Below, piece by piece: positions 10,674 to 23,098 of a stretch of DNA of 64,000 bases. Made by a program: the position numbers and the translations under genes. Source of the DNA: Ziziphus jujuba (Eukaryota > Streptophyta > Magnoliopsida > Rosales > Rhamnaceae); contig NC_083385.1 of the NCBI RefSeq assembly GCF_031755915.1, positions 15,459,001-15,523,000 on the forward strand, in the 5' to 3' direction. The notes below the pieces were generated by a model. That model was not told the origin of the DNA, searched no databases, and was given only the letters and a program-made list of their open reading frames with translations. Within the stretch, counting starts at the first letter, position 1. Each line of letters opens with the position of its first letter.

Positions 10674-12011
10674 ATGGCCGAGAACCGTAAGCTTCACATA
10701 GCATTGTTCCCATGGCTAGCTTTCGGCCACATGATCCCCTACCTAGAGTTTGCAAAGCTCATGGCTCAAAAGGGTCACCGTATCTCCTTCCTGTGCACTC
10801 CTCGAAACATCAATCGCCTCCCAAAACTCCCACCCAATTTGATAAACTTTGTAAGCCTGCCATTGCCACACGTTGAAGGTCTTCCTGCTGAGGATGCAGA
10901 GGCCACAGTCGATGTTCCGTACGACAAGATCCAATACCTTAAGAAAGCTTATGATGGTCTCCAAGAATCGGTGACCTTGTTCCTCCAATCTTCAAATCCC
11001 GATTGGATTCTCTATGATTTCGCTCCTTATTGGGTAGCTCCAATTGCATCAAGAATGGGCATAAAGACCTCTTTCTTTAGCGTATACACAGCCCCAGCTC
11101 TTGGTTTTATGGGACCCCCATCGGTTCTGAAGGGCGAGAGCAGTGTTAATTATGAAATCAGAACCAAGCCTGAGGACTACACGGTTCCTCCAAAATGGAT
11201 CGATTTCCCAACAACGGTGGCGTTTCGTTACTTCGAGATAAAGCGGATATTCGACAGCATGTCCCCTAACGATTCGGGAGTTTCGGATGTATGCAGAACG
11301 GGGGCCGGAATCGAAAGCTGTGATGTGGTGGCCATTCGAGGCTGCATCGATTTCGAACCCGAATGGTTTCGGCTGCTACGAGATCTTTACAACAAACCGG
11401 TTTTACCAATCGGTCAGTTACCCCCAGCTGGTGATCAAAATGATCATAACAGAGATGATGAAACAGAGACAGAGACGATGACTTGGTTGACGATGAAGAG
11501 TTGGTTGGACAAGCATGAGAAAGGTACTGTTGTGTACGTTGCATTCGGAACCGAAGCGAAGCTGGGACGCGAAGAAGTTACTGAGATAGCTGTTGGGTTG
11601 GAAAAGTCTCAATTGCCCTTCTTCTGGGTGCTAAGATTAACTCAAGCAGCCATTTTACCGGAGGGGTTCGAGGAGCGAATCGAAGGACGTGGGGTGGTGT
11701 GGAAGACTTGGGCTCCTCAGCTGAAGATTCTAGCTCACGAATCGGTCCGGGGACACTTCACTCACTCGGGGTGGAGCTCTGTGGTTGAGTCCCTTCGGTT
11801 TAAGAGAGCTTTGATACTGTTACCCTTGATTGCAGACCAAGGAATAAATGCTCGGATTTTGGAAGAGAAGAAAATGGGTTATAGCGTACCAAGAGACGAG
11901 CGAGACGGGTCGTTTACCAGCAATGCCGTGGCCGAGTCTCTTAGGTTGGTAATTAGACCTGGCAATTTGGATCATGACACGGCGACACGATTCGAAAACG
12001 ACACGGAATAA
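10674..12011 (+). CDS. UGT91-type UDP-glycosyltransferase, 3' end disrupted by a hAT MITE
   Basis: This is a family-1 plant UDP-sugar transferase, cytosolic, of the UGT91 type that typically adds a sugar onto flavonoid, terpenoid or saponin glycosides. The single uninterrupted exon starts at ATG 10674. The N-terminal catalytic His19 lies in LAFGHMIP and the partner Asp115 in WILYDF. The 44-residue PSPG sugar-donor box runs from W346 to Q389 (WAPQLKILAHES, THSGWSSVVES, ending IADQ). The HSGWSS form and final Gln fit the UGT91/94 branch. After Val426 the frame enters an inserted transposon and ends 19 codons later at 12009-12011. The normal last 40 codons lie at 12628-12748. Without the insert the frame would be 466 codons, normal for the family. 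As it stands the protein lacks its C-terminal helix, which packs against the N-terminal domain, so activity is doubtful. Substrate unknown. Confidence 0.9.
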   Translation: MAENRKLHIALFPWLAFGHMIPYLEFAKLMAQKGHRISFLCTPRNINRLPKLPPNLINFVSLPLPHVEGLPAEDAEATVDVPYDKIQYLKKAYDGLQESVTLFLQSSNPDWILYDFAPYWVAPIASRMGIKTSFFSVYTAPALGFMGPPSVLKGESSVNYEIRTKPEDYTVPPKWIDFPTTVAFRYFEIKRIFDSMSPNDSGVSDVCRTGAGIESCDVVAIRGCIDFEPEWFRLLRDLYNKPVLPIGQLPPAGDQNDHNRDDETETETMTWLTMKSWLDKHEKGTVVYVAFGTEAKLGREEVTEIAVGLEKSQLPFFWVLRLTQAAILPEGFEERIEGRGVVWKTWAPQLKILAHESVRGHFTHSGWSSVVESLRFKRALILLPLIADQGINARILEEKKMGYSVPRDERDGSFTSNAVAESLRLVIRPGNLDHDTATRFENDTE

Positions 12012-12619
12012 ATGGGTTTGGGTTTATTATAAATGGGTTCGGGTCATAATCGGGTCAACCCGTTTAACACGATTATTAATCGTGTCATTTTCGGGTTGAC
12101 CTGTTTAACTCGAAATTGACCCGTTACGACCCATTTATTAAACGTGTCAGTTTCAACCCGACACAATTATATACCTATTACAACCCATTTAAATTTAATT
12201 TTAAATTAATATTTTATTACTAATATAATATTTAATAACTAAAAAATATTATAAATTAAAAATTTTATAAAAATAATTTTCTATTACTAATTTTTTAAAA
12301 ACAAAAAATACATCTTTAATAAAACAAAAACATAAAAATAAAAATAAAATAAAAAAATTTTCGAGTTAATAGGTTAATTTTTGGATTAACGGGTTAATAG
12401 GTCAATTTCAGGTTAATGGGTTAATAGGTCAACACGACCCGTTAAAATAATCGTGTTAAACGGGTCGTGTCGTGTTGACCTATTTATAAACAGGTCGGGT
12501 TAGTGTTTTAGGTACCTGACACGATTAATAAATGAGTCGTGTTCGGGTTAGACATTTTTGACACGATTATTAGACGGGTTGACACGAACACGACCCACCA
12601 ACCCGAATTGCCAGGTATA
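11954..12619. mobile_element. hAT-type MITE inserted in the UGT coding exon
   Basis: A 666-bp insert has 13-bp terminal inverted repeats (TAGACCTGGCAAT at the left; TATACCTGGCAAT as reverse complement of the right end). It is flanked by an 8-bp target duplication, TTGGTAAT (11946-11953) and TTAGTAAT (12620-12627, one mismatch). Eight-base duplications and TA-starting ends indicate hAT. The interior has no transposase and consists of repeats of words such as AACGGGTCGTGTCG and GTGTCAACCCG in both orientations, making long hairpins. Removing the insert and one duplication restores the UGT frame exactly. Confidence 0.88.
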
Positions 12620-12627
12620 TTAGTAAT

Positions 12628-12748
12628 GGTTGAAGAAAATGGGAAAATTTACAGGGACAAAGTCAAGGAAATGAGTGGACTATTTGGAGATATGGACAGG
12701 CAAAACCGATACTCGGATACATTTCTGGACTACGTCAAATCCCATTAA
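12628..12748 (+). pseudogene. C-terminal 40 codons of the UGT91 gene, separated by the MITE
   Basis: The frame VEENGKIYRDKVKEMSGLFG through to FLDYVKSH and TAA at 12746-12748 is the expected UGT C-terminus. Base 12628 completes the codon whose first two bases are at 11952-11953. This places the piece in frame with 10674-11951 once the insert is removed. Confidence 0.88.
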
Positions 12749-14794
12749 ACATTTTCAAGTGGGGAAAGATCCTTCAGTGGCTCCCACTTACAGTCCTATG
12801 TGGGATCCACTATATGGGACCCACTTGTTTTTGGGTGGGAGGTTTTATAGAACCGTTTAACAAAAGGGAGTCGTGCCATTTTAATTTTTATAAGCTCGAA
12901 TGTTTTTCTCATTTTTAATTCCCGCTATCTTTGGAGTCCAATTTGGCCATATAATAAAGTTTTTTCTTTTTTTTTTTTTCTATTTTTCTTTTGGACTAGC
13001 TATATAATAAAGTTGATTTGGTAGAAAATACTGGCAGGTGGTTAATTAAATTTGTTGGTTGCTTAAAATTATTGGATGCACATAACTATAACTTTGGCCT
13101 TCGATATTATGAAGTTCGTTTTTGCATTAATACATCCCCATTTTACTTGATGCGTTGTCTCTCAATTGGCTTTTGGTTTTCTTTGGACTTGAATCTGATG
13201 ACAGAAGGCAAAACATAAAAGGTTTGACTTTGGCATTTTTAGTTACAATCGGCCAATTAATAATAAACACATCAGCATAAATTAAATTTCATCGAAGACC
13301 ACAAGCAGTAATATATAACTGTTATGAATTTATCAAGAACTAAACCTAAATTCTATTACAAAACACCACAAAATTTATCGTGGTTTGACGAATTGCTTAC
13401 ATCCTCGTACCTCCAGTGAGAGCCTCTATTTTTACTATTGATCTGCTGTGTTTTACAAACCTAAATCACAAAGAATCTATGGTGATTTGGCAAAGAAACC
13501 ATAACCAACCTAGAGCCCCAATACACCCACTCTCTCTCTTTCTTTTGTTTCCCACAAATTTCAGTCATAATCTCACAAAGAAAGAAGAAAACCTAAACAA
13601 ACTCTAGGAGAGAACAAAGGGAATTATATCTGATAATGGCAGAGATAATTGCTCTGACATCAGTTCCCCTGCTGTCTGATAAAAGCACGAGGACGAAGAG
13701 TATAAATGCTTATCTGATAGTGAAGCTGCTTGAGATACAAAAACAATGCCGTTACACTTGGTAAACCCTACTAACATTGTTACACATAGCAACCTCATAA
13801 CAATAAGAAGAAAATTCTGCCCTTGATTAATGACATGGCTTTGAAGTGCACCATTTTGTCCATCTCAAACACCAACTTGAATTTCCTCTCTTTGCTTTTT
13901 AATTTCAGCTTGAAAAACATCACAATAACGAACAATGGGATTTGAGGATTAATTCTCATAATAATAAAACTCTATAAGAAAATATTAACCAACTGAAAAA
14001 GACAAATTATTTGAGAATACAAATCAAATCTTTTGTTTATGACAGTTTTATCTTTAGTTTTAAACAAAAAAATTTGCTAGATGTCATTATCTCATATATC
14101 ATGTCGATTTTCAACTTTTATTCCAAACGATAGTACTACCGATAAATAATTAGGAAAGCTTATTATTTTTAAGACGACAATAAAATTGTTTTTTAGCAAC
14201 AATCCTAGTAAATAATTTTGTGAATAGTATGTGTATAATAAGTGTACGTGTGTATTTTTAAAAAGAAAAACTTTATATTCTATATCAATTTCAAATATAT
14301 CGGAAAAAAACACCTTTTTTTTTTAAAGAAAAAAATTAAAAATATATATTAAATATATTGCCGTATCATACAAGTGAAAAAAACACATATTGTTGAAAAA
14401 AATAAACAATTTCAATTATCTTTTCTCTTTCATAAAAAAAATTAAAAAAAAATGTGCATAACAAAGCTTTTTAATTTTATTCTTTTAATTATTTACTATT
14501 TTTTAGTTTTTTAAGTATATTAAACTATTATTTTATTACTAATAGTTATATTTGTATCACATATACAAAAAAAACTAATTTTAATATTTATTTAATACTA
14601 ATTTTAATATATATTTAATAACCTTTTTTCATATATATATATATATATTTTTTTTTTAATTTATAGCGTATTATCCACCTATATACGTACTGAATTTATA
14701 AACTTCCCATTTATGTATTTTTCGACCAAATTTTTTTCATATTTTTAAATAAATAAAAAATATGTACGTATGTATTATTTTAGTATATTTGTTA
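12749..14794. other. Intergenic, AT-rich; possible old LTR remnant at 13.3-13.9 kb
   Basis: No gene is supportable. 13330-13620 has a word typical of some Copia-type LTRs (TTTATCGTGGTTTGACGAATT), but no paired repeat was found. The rest is low-complexity AT DNA. Confidence 0.35.
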
Positions 14795-15375
14795 TCCTTT
14801 ATTTAACTCGCTACGGCAACAGTTATGTTAACAATGCATATTTGTTTTTTTCGTTTTTATCATGTGAAAACATTTTTTGCGGTGAAATCCAGGATTTATC
14901 GCAATCAGAAACAAAAATATTTAGTTAAAAATTTTATTGGCACCAAATGTAAATAGCAACATAGTGACAAATTAAACAGTTGAGGGTAGCAAGATAACTA
15001 TCATAACAAACCACAACAGTAGTGATAAGTAGAATTTCTTTAGTAATGTAATACGTCGTGATGACAAATATACTAATCTGTCACACATTAGTTAGACTCA
15101 CTCCATCATTATTCGTGATTGATTATACAATTATCATAGCCAGTGAATCAAATTTGTTACGATTATCCTACAATAGAGCAATAGTAACAATTAAAGAATG
15201 ATGTTTGTAGTATGAGAGCATAATTGGCTCCAGCATTCTTACAATATTTTGCAACACTTCACTTATTTGTTGCAAATGGTAACTGATGACCACCCCTCAA
15301 TTGACAGAGCCCCAATCCCTGCCATCGCGGCTTGTCCAAATATTCAGCTTTTCTTTCTTCATTTTCTTATGCTAA

Positions 15376-15410
<35 letters not shown>

Positions 15411-15995
15411 GGAATTGATATTTAATATTGGTAGTTCAAAACGTTCTTTTTGAAGGGAAAGTAACGAGCTGAATATCTTTTATGTGTGGTTGATTGTTTT
15501 TTTTATGGCACTACAACCAACATGCTTTTTACACAAAATTCTAGCAACAAAATTAAACTTGGCACTAGAACTTGTATTCCCACAAAATTTTAAGTTTGTC
15601 ATCAATTATGGCTTAGTGACTCCATTAAATTCTATCACTAAATAATGTTACTAAACTAAAGATCAGTGGTAACAAATAAATTTTATCACTCTGAAATACG
15701 ATTTAAAAACAATTATTTTACTAAATTAACATTTAGTGAAACTCATCTTTGTTACTAAAGCTAATCAAGTTTGATCGTAATTCGTTTCCTGATATTTCCT
15801 AGTATTTATTATTATTATTATCACATTTAAGAAAGACTAAAGTTGTTAGTCATAGAACATCATTTTTAACTTTTAAAAAAAAAAAAATTGAAAAACGTTT
15901 AAAGTTTTTTAATTTCTCTTATGTCTTTGAGTACTTTCTTTAAAATTCAAAAAAAAAAAAAAAAACTTGATAGGCTTTGAACCCAATTTATCGTA
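14795..15995 (+). repeat. 1.2-kb paralogous segment, copy A (partner at 24125-25690)
   Basis: The two segments share long blocks in the same order: GCGGTGAAATCCAGGATTTA, CACTCCATCATTATT-type text, the run TTGCAACACTTCACTTATTT, an (AT)n tract, GGCACTACAACCAACATGC and CCCAATTTATCGTAGACT. Each copy lies upstream of UGT 3'-flank homology, so it is probably part of a duplicated UGT unit or a repeat within it. No coding content is seen. Confidence 0.8.
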
Positions 15996-16074
15996 GACTT
16001 CTATTTAAATTTTACAGAATTATTTATTTATATTAAATTTTTTTACACATTTGTTGGTGTCAAAATTCGATTGG

Positions 16075-17200
16075 CCTCCATCTTAGCAAAATGCTAACAC
16101 GGGGGTTGAGGATATGGCAACTGGAGTAAAATGCATACACTTGCGAGGCAAGAAAATGCATCGTTACCCCTAATTTTTAGATTTAGTGATAAGTTTCCCC
16201 CCTAACTTTTACTTTTTGCACCAATGCCCCCAAAATTTTTATTGTCGTCAAATTTAGCGTTAATTTGGACAAGTGCCGTGCTTGTTTGGACTAAAACGTC
16301 TGAAAGAGAAGAAAAACTTGTATGACACGGTGGTACCAGATCAGGTGGTACCACTCCAAGTCAATATTTAATACCTAATAAAAATACCATTATAAATCAT
16401 TATCATAATTTTTTTTGAAAACATAAAAAAATTTGGGGCTGTTTTTCTTTCTCAAAGATTCTTTTTCTTCCCTTCCATGGCTTAAATGAAGGATCCTTTA
16501 ATTTTAGATCATCAAAGCCACAATCTTTTTTTTTTTTTTTTAAATTGACCCATCCACCGTATTCTTTTAATTTTAAATTATTTTTTTTGTTTAGATTGGA
16601 TGGATAGACAATATATTCCGGCTAACACATATGAGATCTTGCATAAATGGGTCTACTAGAATAATATACCTCTCTATCTCCACTCTTCAGTACTCATTTG
16701 ATTTGGATTTGAGATTTCTATGATGATTTTAATACACATATTAAAAAAAAAAAATGGTTTGAAGCTCTTTTAAACGCTTGTTTTCTCTCTCTAATGCTTT
16801 TGAATGAAAATTTTGAAGAGTTTTAATGCTTTTAAAATTTTAGAAAGTTTTATAGTTTTCCATGGATGATACTTTTATTTATTTTTATTTTAATTATTAT
16901 ATTGTTGTTTAAATCCTTAATCACAATGAAAACAAAGAACGAATAAACCATAAATCCATAAATAAAGGCTTGACCTCTATGCTTTTCTCCTATAAAAAGT
17001 TTTAAACTTTAAAAGAAAAATAAAATAATAAATATAATAAATTAAAAAGGTAAACTGACATTTACTTTTAACAGGTGTTATTATTGACTTGAAGCGGTCA
17101 CAGATCAGCTGGTACTACCGTTTCATTCAAGTTTTTTCTGTGCCAGATGATCTGGTACCACATTTCATGCAAGTTTTTCTGCAGAGGTCTCTGCTACTCT
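16075..17200. other. Possible MULE/MITE with inverted ends
   Basis: At the left, AGAAAAACTTGTATGACAC followed by GTGGTACCAGATCA (about 16311-16343) recurs inverted at the right: TGATCTGGTACCAC then AAGTTTTTCTGCAGAG near 17148-17187. A second, weaker copy lies just inside (about 17100-17145). Between them is AT-rich non-coding DNA. It occupies the place where the UGT coding region sits in the paralogous segment at 26.3 kb. Exact termini and target duplication could not be fixed. Confidence 0.4.
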
Positions 17201-17214
17201 CTTCCCAACACGCC

Positions 17215-18184
17215 ATTGGGTTCTGTGTTTTCTTCCTTACCAATTTCTCTTGCTTGTCCTTTTAAGGACCATCCTATCTTGGATAATGTGTTATTTTATG
17301 AATCTTGATTTCCTAAAAGAAAAGTAATATCCAAATAATTCATGTGCTTCAATTTCATTTTTTCGTCCATCTGAGATTATTGGCAAATTTGAAAGTATCG
17401 CTTATGGTCTAGTTGGCATTAAAGTTGATTGACTTTTTTTTAAGCTTTTCCAATAATAGAAAGGAACATTACATTGGCCACATGCATACATACTTCAAAA
17501 ACTTTTCCATAATAGTCTTTTTTCTGATTACTTTCCATATTCAAACTTTTCCATAATAATCTTTTTTCTGATTACTTTCCATATTCTTTTTTTGGGTAAA
17601 TAATTACTTTCCATCTTCATTTCACCATTAAGATACGCAATGAATATTTGAGATTGTCCATTCTCTATTACCATGGTTCACGTGAAATCCAAATATTATC
17701 GGAAAATTGTTTTTTTTCAAAAAAAAAAAAAAACGAATTTTCATTGTTATTTTTCTTTTTTTAAGGTACAATTGCTTATGAACGGTAAGCCTAATCATTA
17801 GGTCTGTAAATAACAACCCACGCGATCGGGTTATCGCCAAATGAATCCACAAAAATAGTATAAGTATTCGTTTTGGTCTTGTTACGGCGGTGCCATGATA
17901 TTTTCATTTACTTATTTATTACAGGGATCATAATATTGTTACTAATTGTTTTTTTTTTTTTTTTTTTTTTTTGGGGGGGGACCGGTAAACTGTTACTCAT
18001 TGTTACAGCTCATTAAATTAACATTGTTTTTTCTTTTAAAAAAAAAAAAACTCAATGAAATTACCATCCCTAGCAGTCATTTATTTAAAAAAGAGAATGA
18101 AACTATAATGAGCAACAATTTAAAATAGTACCTATTTGACAATCCAATCCATCATTGATTTCGGGATTAATCATGAGAAGCTAA
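17215..18184 (+). repeat. UGT 3'-flank paralogous segment, copy 1
   Basis: Matches 41886-42165 followed by 53373-54000, and in part 26663-26800 and 41721-41885. Shared words include CTTTTCCAATAATAGAAAGG, GAACATTACATTGGCCACAT and TACAATTGCTTATGAACGG. In this copy the 42166 retroelement is absent, so it is a natural empty site. Confidence 0.85.
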
Positions 18185-19267
18185 GGGGTGTATTTAATTA
18201 AAAATTGAATGGATTTTAAAAGACTTAAAATGTTTGATGGAATTCATAGATTTGTTTAGAATTCAATAAATTCCACATGGATTTTATCAAAATTCTATAT
18301 GGAGTTTAATAAGGTTTGTGAGACTTTTATTATAGACTTTAACAGATTTTGATAGAATTCTAATGATTTTAAATATTTTTATATAATTTATTTTACTATT
18401 TTGGTGAATAATATCATTTATTCTATACTATAAGCATAGTTTTCATTATTATTTTTCATTTATTCATTTTTATCATACCATTAACATTGCTGAACATTTA
18501 TGATATCGAACAAACTAACAAATAAGCAAACAACATATACATGAATATTAAACTTTAATAATATTATCCTTAAAATATTTTTTAAAAAAAGAAAAAAAAC
18601 CACTGTAAACATAAATTAAAATAAAATTAGATAAATATATCAAATAGTCTTATATCATCTCTATTATTGTTATTATTATATGCAAAATTTTATTTAAAAA
18701 AAAAAAACACATTGCTCATTACTTTGATTTCTTGCATTTTGGGCATCCATCCACATATTTGAAGCCATTGTAGTTCTCCATTCATTAGCATTCTCTCGTT
18801 GTTGCTCTTAACTTTCAAACAGCTCTTCAAAATCATTTTCTTCAGTTTCTTGTGTTAATAATGATGATGGAAATTCATCATTTGACTCTATAGGAAACTC
18901 ATTAGAGCGACATTCCTTGCTAAGAAAATTGTGCAATCCTACACAAGCTAAAACTAGCTCTGCTTATGTCTTAAATGGAAATGGAGGTGCAGACTTAAAA
19001 ATTGTGAATCTAGATTTGAATATACCAAATATCCTTTCAATTACGTTTCTTAAAGAAAAGTGACAAAGATTGAACAATGTAGCCGCAGTTTGAGGTGACA
19101 ACCTGGACCAAAAAAATCTTGCAAATGGTATCGAACCCCTTGAAATGGAGCTAAAAATTGTCGACGATTTGGAAATCCACAATCCACCAGAAAACATTTA
19201 CCTAAAAATATAAGATATTAATTATTAATTCATAAATATTATTTTATAAAAATTAGTACATATTGAA

Positions 19268-19306
<39 letters not shown>

Positions 19307-20454
19307 AAAAAATATATATCTTGTGGCACTTTAAGTCTATTCCTCCTTGATAAAGCATCATGTAGTAATTTTGAATCATGAGCCGAACCCTCCCATCCAC
19401 TAAGCACGTATATGAACTCCAAATCAAAGTTACAAGCTGCTAATACATTTTGTGAAATTTTTTCATGGCGATTACGATAGCTACTTACATCATGATCCTT
19501 TACTGTTGCTAGTATATATGTGCCATCAATAGCTCCAATACAATCCTAAAAGAAATAATAAATTTTATAACTAACATAAAACATAACGTGTTTTGAATAA
19601 TAATTACAACACTAATAATAACAAAACTATAACAATAATAAGAATTATTATTATTACTAAAAAAAATAAATTGATAACATTCATTACTTACCTTAAAGTA
19701 AGGGTAAAATCTCGTATGTTCTCTTATTTTACTTGGCACTGTAGATTTTGGTTTAACCATCATATCTGGTGCTATCGTGTTTAAAGCCTTCAAAACTTTG
19801 TTGAAGTTTTTGTTCATTGTGAAATGTGATCGACTAAACGTTTGACGAGTGCGAGAATTTTGACCTATAATAAGTAAAAATGTTGCAAGCATTTCTTCAA
19901 TGCAAAAAAATCTTATATCCTGTAAATATGTTTTTTCTCTAATGATTTTACATAACTTCAAAAACACATTAGGATACATTCTATATAGTAGCCGAAAATG
20001 TTGAGGATCTTCTTTCAATACTTTATGAATATAATTATACCCCTTAGGAGTGATTGGTCGTCGAGCCAGTGGACGTTCAATATATTCATCACATATGCTA
20101 ATCATTAGTGCATATAATACCTCAAATATTGTTTGAATAGCCAACAATATTAATTTAATGGTTTCATAAAATTCTCCATCTTCTTGTGTATCTCTTTCTC
20201 CCAGTTCTTCTTGTTCCATTTTTTGTATTAATCTAAAACATAACATCAAATATTATTAGAAAATATGAAATGTAATAAAAAATAATAACATCAGGAAGGG
20301 GAAAAAAAAACTCTTTAATGAAAAATTCAATTCAATACAAATTGAACAATAAAGCAAACAATTTACTTAAACAAACTAGAGAGAAGAATATATCAAAACT
20401 AAAAACCTATATCATAAAATAGTTATAGCTAAATATATGTTTTAACACTCATTC
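18185..20454 (-). mobile_element. PIF/Harbinger transposon, right end missing
   Basis: The left terminus GGGGTGTATTTAATT starts at 18185 directly after TAA (18182-18184). Harbinger elements have G-rich ends and a 3-bp TWA target. The paralogous segment at 53990-54005 reads through this point (GAGGAGCTTATTAACTC) without the element. A subterminal region rich in GATTTT/GGAATT words follows, then the transposase pseudogene on the minus strand. The right end is not found: a truncated LTR begins at 20455 and the continuation is lost. Confidence 0.7.
18712..20219 (-). pseudogene. PIF/Harbinger (HARBI1-like) DDE transposase pseudogene
   Basis: It starts at ATG 20219 (MEQEELGERDTQEDGEFYET). Exon 1 reaches a GTAAG donor at 19691, phase 0, and includes the DUF8040-like block (RRPITPKGYNYIHKVLKEDP ... 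TRQTFSRSHFTMNKNFNKVL). Exon 2 begins at 19545 after TTTTAG with DCIGAIDGTYI (first catalytic Asp), then LSGWEGSAHDSKLL (second Asp) and RRNRLKVPQ. The next donor looks mutated and the intron holds an (AT)n tract. Exon 3 carries KCFLVDCGFPNRRQFLAPF, a frameshift, then RNVIERIFGIFKSRF with the catalytic Glu, and two further stops before QSNE near 18715. All DDE residues are recognisable but the frame is broken, so it is inactive. Confidence 0.82.
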
Positions 20455-23098
20455 TGTCAAGACCCGTCCAAAATTCCTCCCCGGAACCCTAGACAAGCCC
20501 TGATCCCAGAGAAATACCACCGAACCTTCCAACGGAAAATCCGGTAGCACCTCCCCTAAGGGTATGACTAACCAAAAATTACCTGCACTGAAAACACACT
20601 TCTATATTCATCCCCTTATTCCTCCCACAATACTACAAATTGATTCCACAAATTTACAGCACTTCAAAGAATAACAGCAACCCAATGTATAAATAATAAC
20701 TACATGTCCAATACAGTATACAGAGCATTATACAAATAAATATGGAATTTATACAATGACCGATAAAGAAGTAATACAGGATGGAGAGGAAAAGGGAAGA
20801 AATACTTCTTGGACTTTCGGCAACGAACTGAGACGTCGGGCTCGCCCCGGACGATCAACGTCTCCCAATCTGGACCTAGGGGAACGGAATTTAAAAACGT
20901 GAGATGCTAATCATCTCAGTGAGTGACCCTATCTACTGAATACCTTTAATATTAATAATATACCAAATAAAAGGATTTAATTAATCAATACCGAACAATT
21001 AAATAAATAAATAAATAAACATTTGAAGTAATATTTTCTCTCAAAACCCTTACTATTCACTCCGTTGGAAATGTTCCCCTTTTAAAACATTTTCACAAAA
21101 CCAGATATTCGTACCTCCCGAAAACCAAGGGATCAAATAATTTAATAAACAACAAATAAATAAATACCCAAAATATAAATAAAATGTAATAAATTATAAT
21201 AAATAATTGTTGTACTCTTTGGGGTTTGAAATTTCTATCCGAAAAACTTGTACTTGACGCACCACACTATATACCAGTGATGCCCTCCGATACCCAGCGT
21301 CCTGAGCACCGACTGGCGGAGAGATTAAAGAGAGAAACTTGCAAACGGCACTTCGGCGTCCCGACAGTACCACTGCTGAAACCGTCATCCCGGCCAAGGA
21401 GGGGGGCGGCTGATGCGCAATATATAAGACTTGCCTGCCCACGGTCCAATGGCAACTCACAGGAGACATAATACTTGCGCGCTAACCACATATATACCAG
21501 AACACCAATACTGTGTGAATGCGTCTAAAATAATTATTAAATCAACAGTACCCTTTTTCCAAAATTACCGTGGGAAATATACCAAATTTTCACACTTACC
21601 ATCCCACATATTTTCATTCAACAAACTAGTACGAAAACATCGATAACGAATAAAAATAAATTTTCTCGCAACACGCGGTTCAACAAATAATATACCACGG
21701 GCATAATTATGAAAATTAAACCACCAATTTGAACAAATAATTTTCTTAAAATATTCAAACCAATTATGCCCAAAATAATATAAAATCCAAACACAACGAA
21801 TTACGGAAAATACTTACTCATGTGTAATAAATACAATTAAATCACGATAAAATAATAATCGGGAAATTCTTAGTAACCCAAAATTCCGTTTAGTATTAAT
21901 GGGTAAATATATATATAAAATAATATTTTGTTCCCGATTATATTTAAATTCCACCACATGAGTATAAATTACAGATATCAATTTAACACCACATAAATAT
22001 AATTAATTGCCCAAAATAGTTTTCAAGGTGGATCACTCACCTGGAGCACGCAATTAAACCATGATTTACCATGGGATCAATTCCACGACTCACCGGTGCT
22101 CCTAGAACACAATTCACACACAGTCAAATAAATTAATATTTTATTCGGATAAATAATATCCGGTACCCGGGGGGTTAAACACAAACGTTAACCAAAATTG
22201 ACGAGTAATATACCGAATCGAAGATTGAGAGACGAGGATCACAAATCCGGTCTTACTTCCCGGAGATCGGACCGGTGGTGGCCGGAATCTCGCCAGAAAG
22301 CTTTCGGGATTCAACTCTTCGATTCTCTCAATCCGTCGCGAATTGGTGGAAAAGGATCCCGGATTTGGATTCAGGAGGTTGGAATTAGTGGACAGGGACC
22401 GGCGGTGCAACTGGGTACTCGCCGGAACAGTGACTTCCGGCGAGCCGCCGCGGTCACCGGCAATCCTCGCCCGCGGTTGCACATGCGGTGGCCGTTGGCT
22501 GAGATTTTTTGCGGTTTTGTAGATCGAGGGGAGAGGATTCCAACGGGACCGGCGGTGAGGCAAATGGAGGCCGGATGGCGGAGAGATCGGGATTTGAAGA
22601 TTTTCGGCGCCTCGCAGGAAAATGCTCCGATCCCGGCACGTCGGATCGGTGGCCGTGAAATTTGGTGGGTAGGCCGGACTTGAGGAGGTGGTGAGGGGTG
22701 GCTGGTGCGTGTGGCCTGAAAATGGCCGGAAAGGGGTCAAACAGCGGTGGCCGGCGGTGGAGGGGAAAAATCACCGCCGAGCTTCGCCGGCTCGATCTGG
22801 GCGTGTCCAGTGACCGGCGGTCGTGAGATTTTGGGGTTTGGCCAGAAATGGGGAGGGGGTTCCGTCTGGCTGGCGCGTGTAGCCCTCCGGTGGCCGGACG
22901 GTGGCCAACCGGTGGTGGCCGGTCGTTTCTCTCTCTCCCTCTATCTCTTTCTCTCTCCTCCCCATCGTTTTTGCCAAATAAAAGCCACCATGGTGATACT
23001 GTTCATCCACGTGGACCAATCAGGTGACGACACGTGGCATTTTACTGTTCATCGATTCAAAAACATTAAAATATTACGATATCCAGCGAACTTCAATC
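20455..23098 (-). repeat. Truncated minus-oriented LTR, same family as the 31-41 kb Gypsy element
   Basis: It begins TGTCAAGACCCGTCCAAAATT, the reverse complement of the ...GGGTCCTGACA LTR end, and matches the minus-oriented solo LTR at 46411 for its whole length. Similarity ends near 23098, so the last ~370 bp and the TGTAAC end are missing. The GC-rich centre (22200-22950) gives long spurious frames on both strands. Confidence 0.85.

Noticed and set aside
10558..11612. Frames overlapping the UGT gene on both strands
   Set aside because: Shadows of the UGT reading frame.
15514..15530. CACTACAACCAACATGC considered as a CACTA terminus (also at 24865)
   Set aside because: No matching inverted TAGTG end or 3-bp duplication found nearby; it lies inside a larger segment duplicated as a whole.
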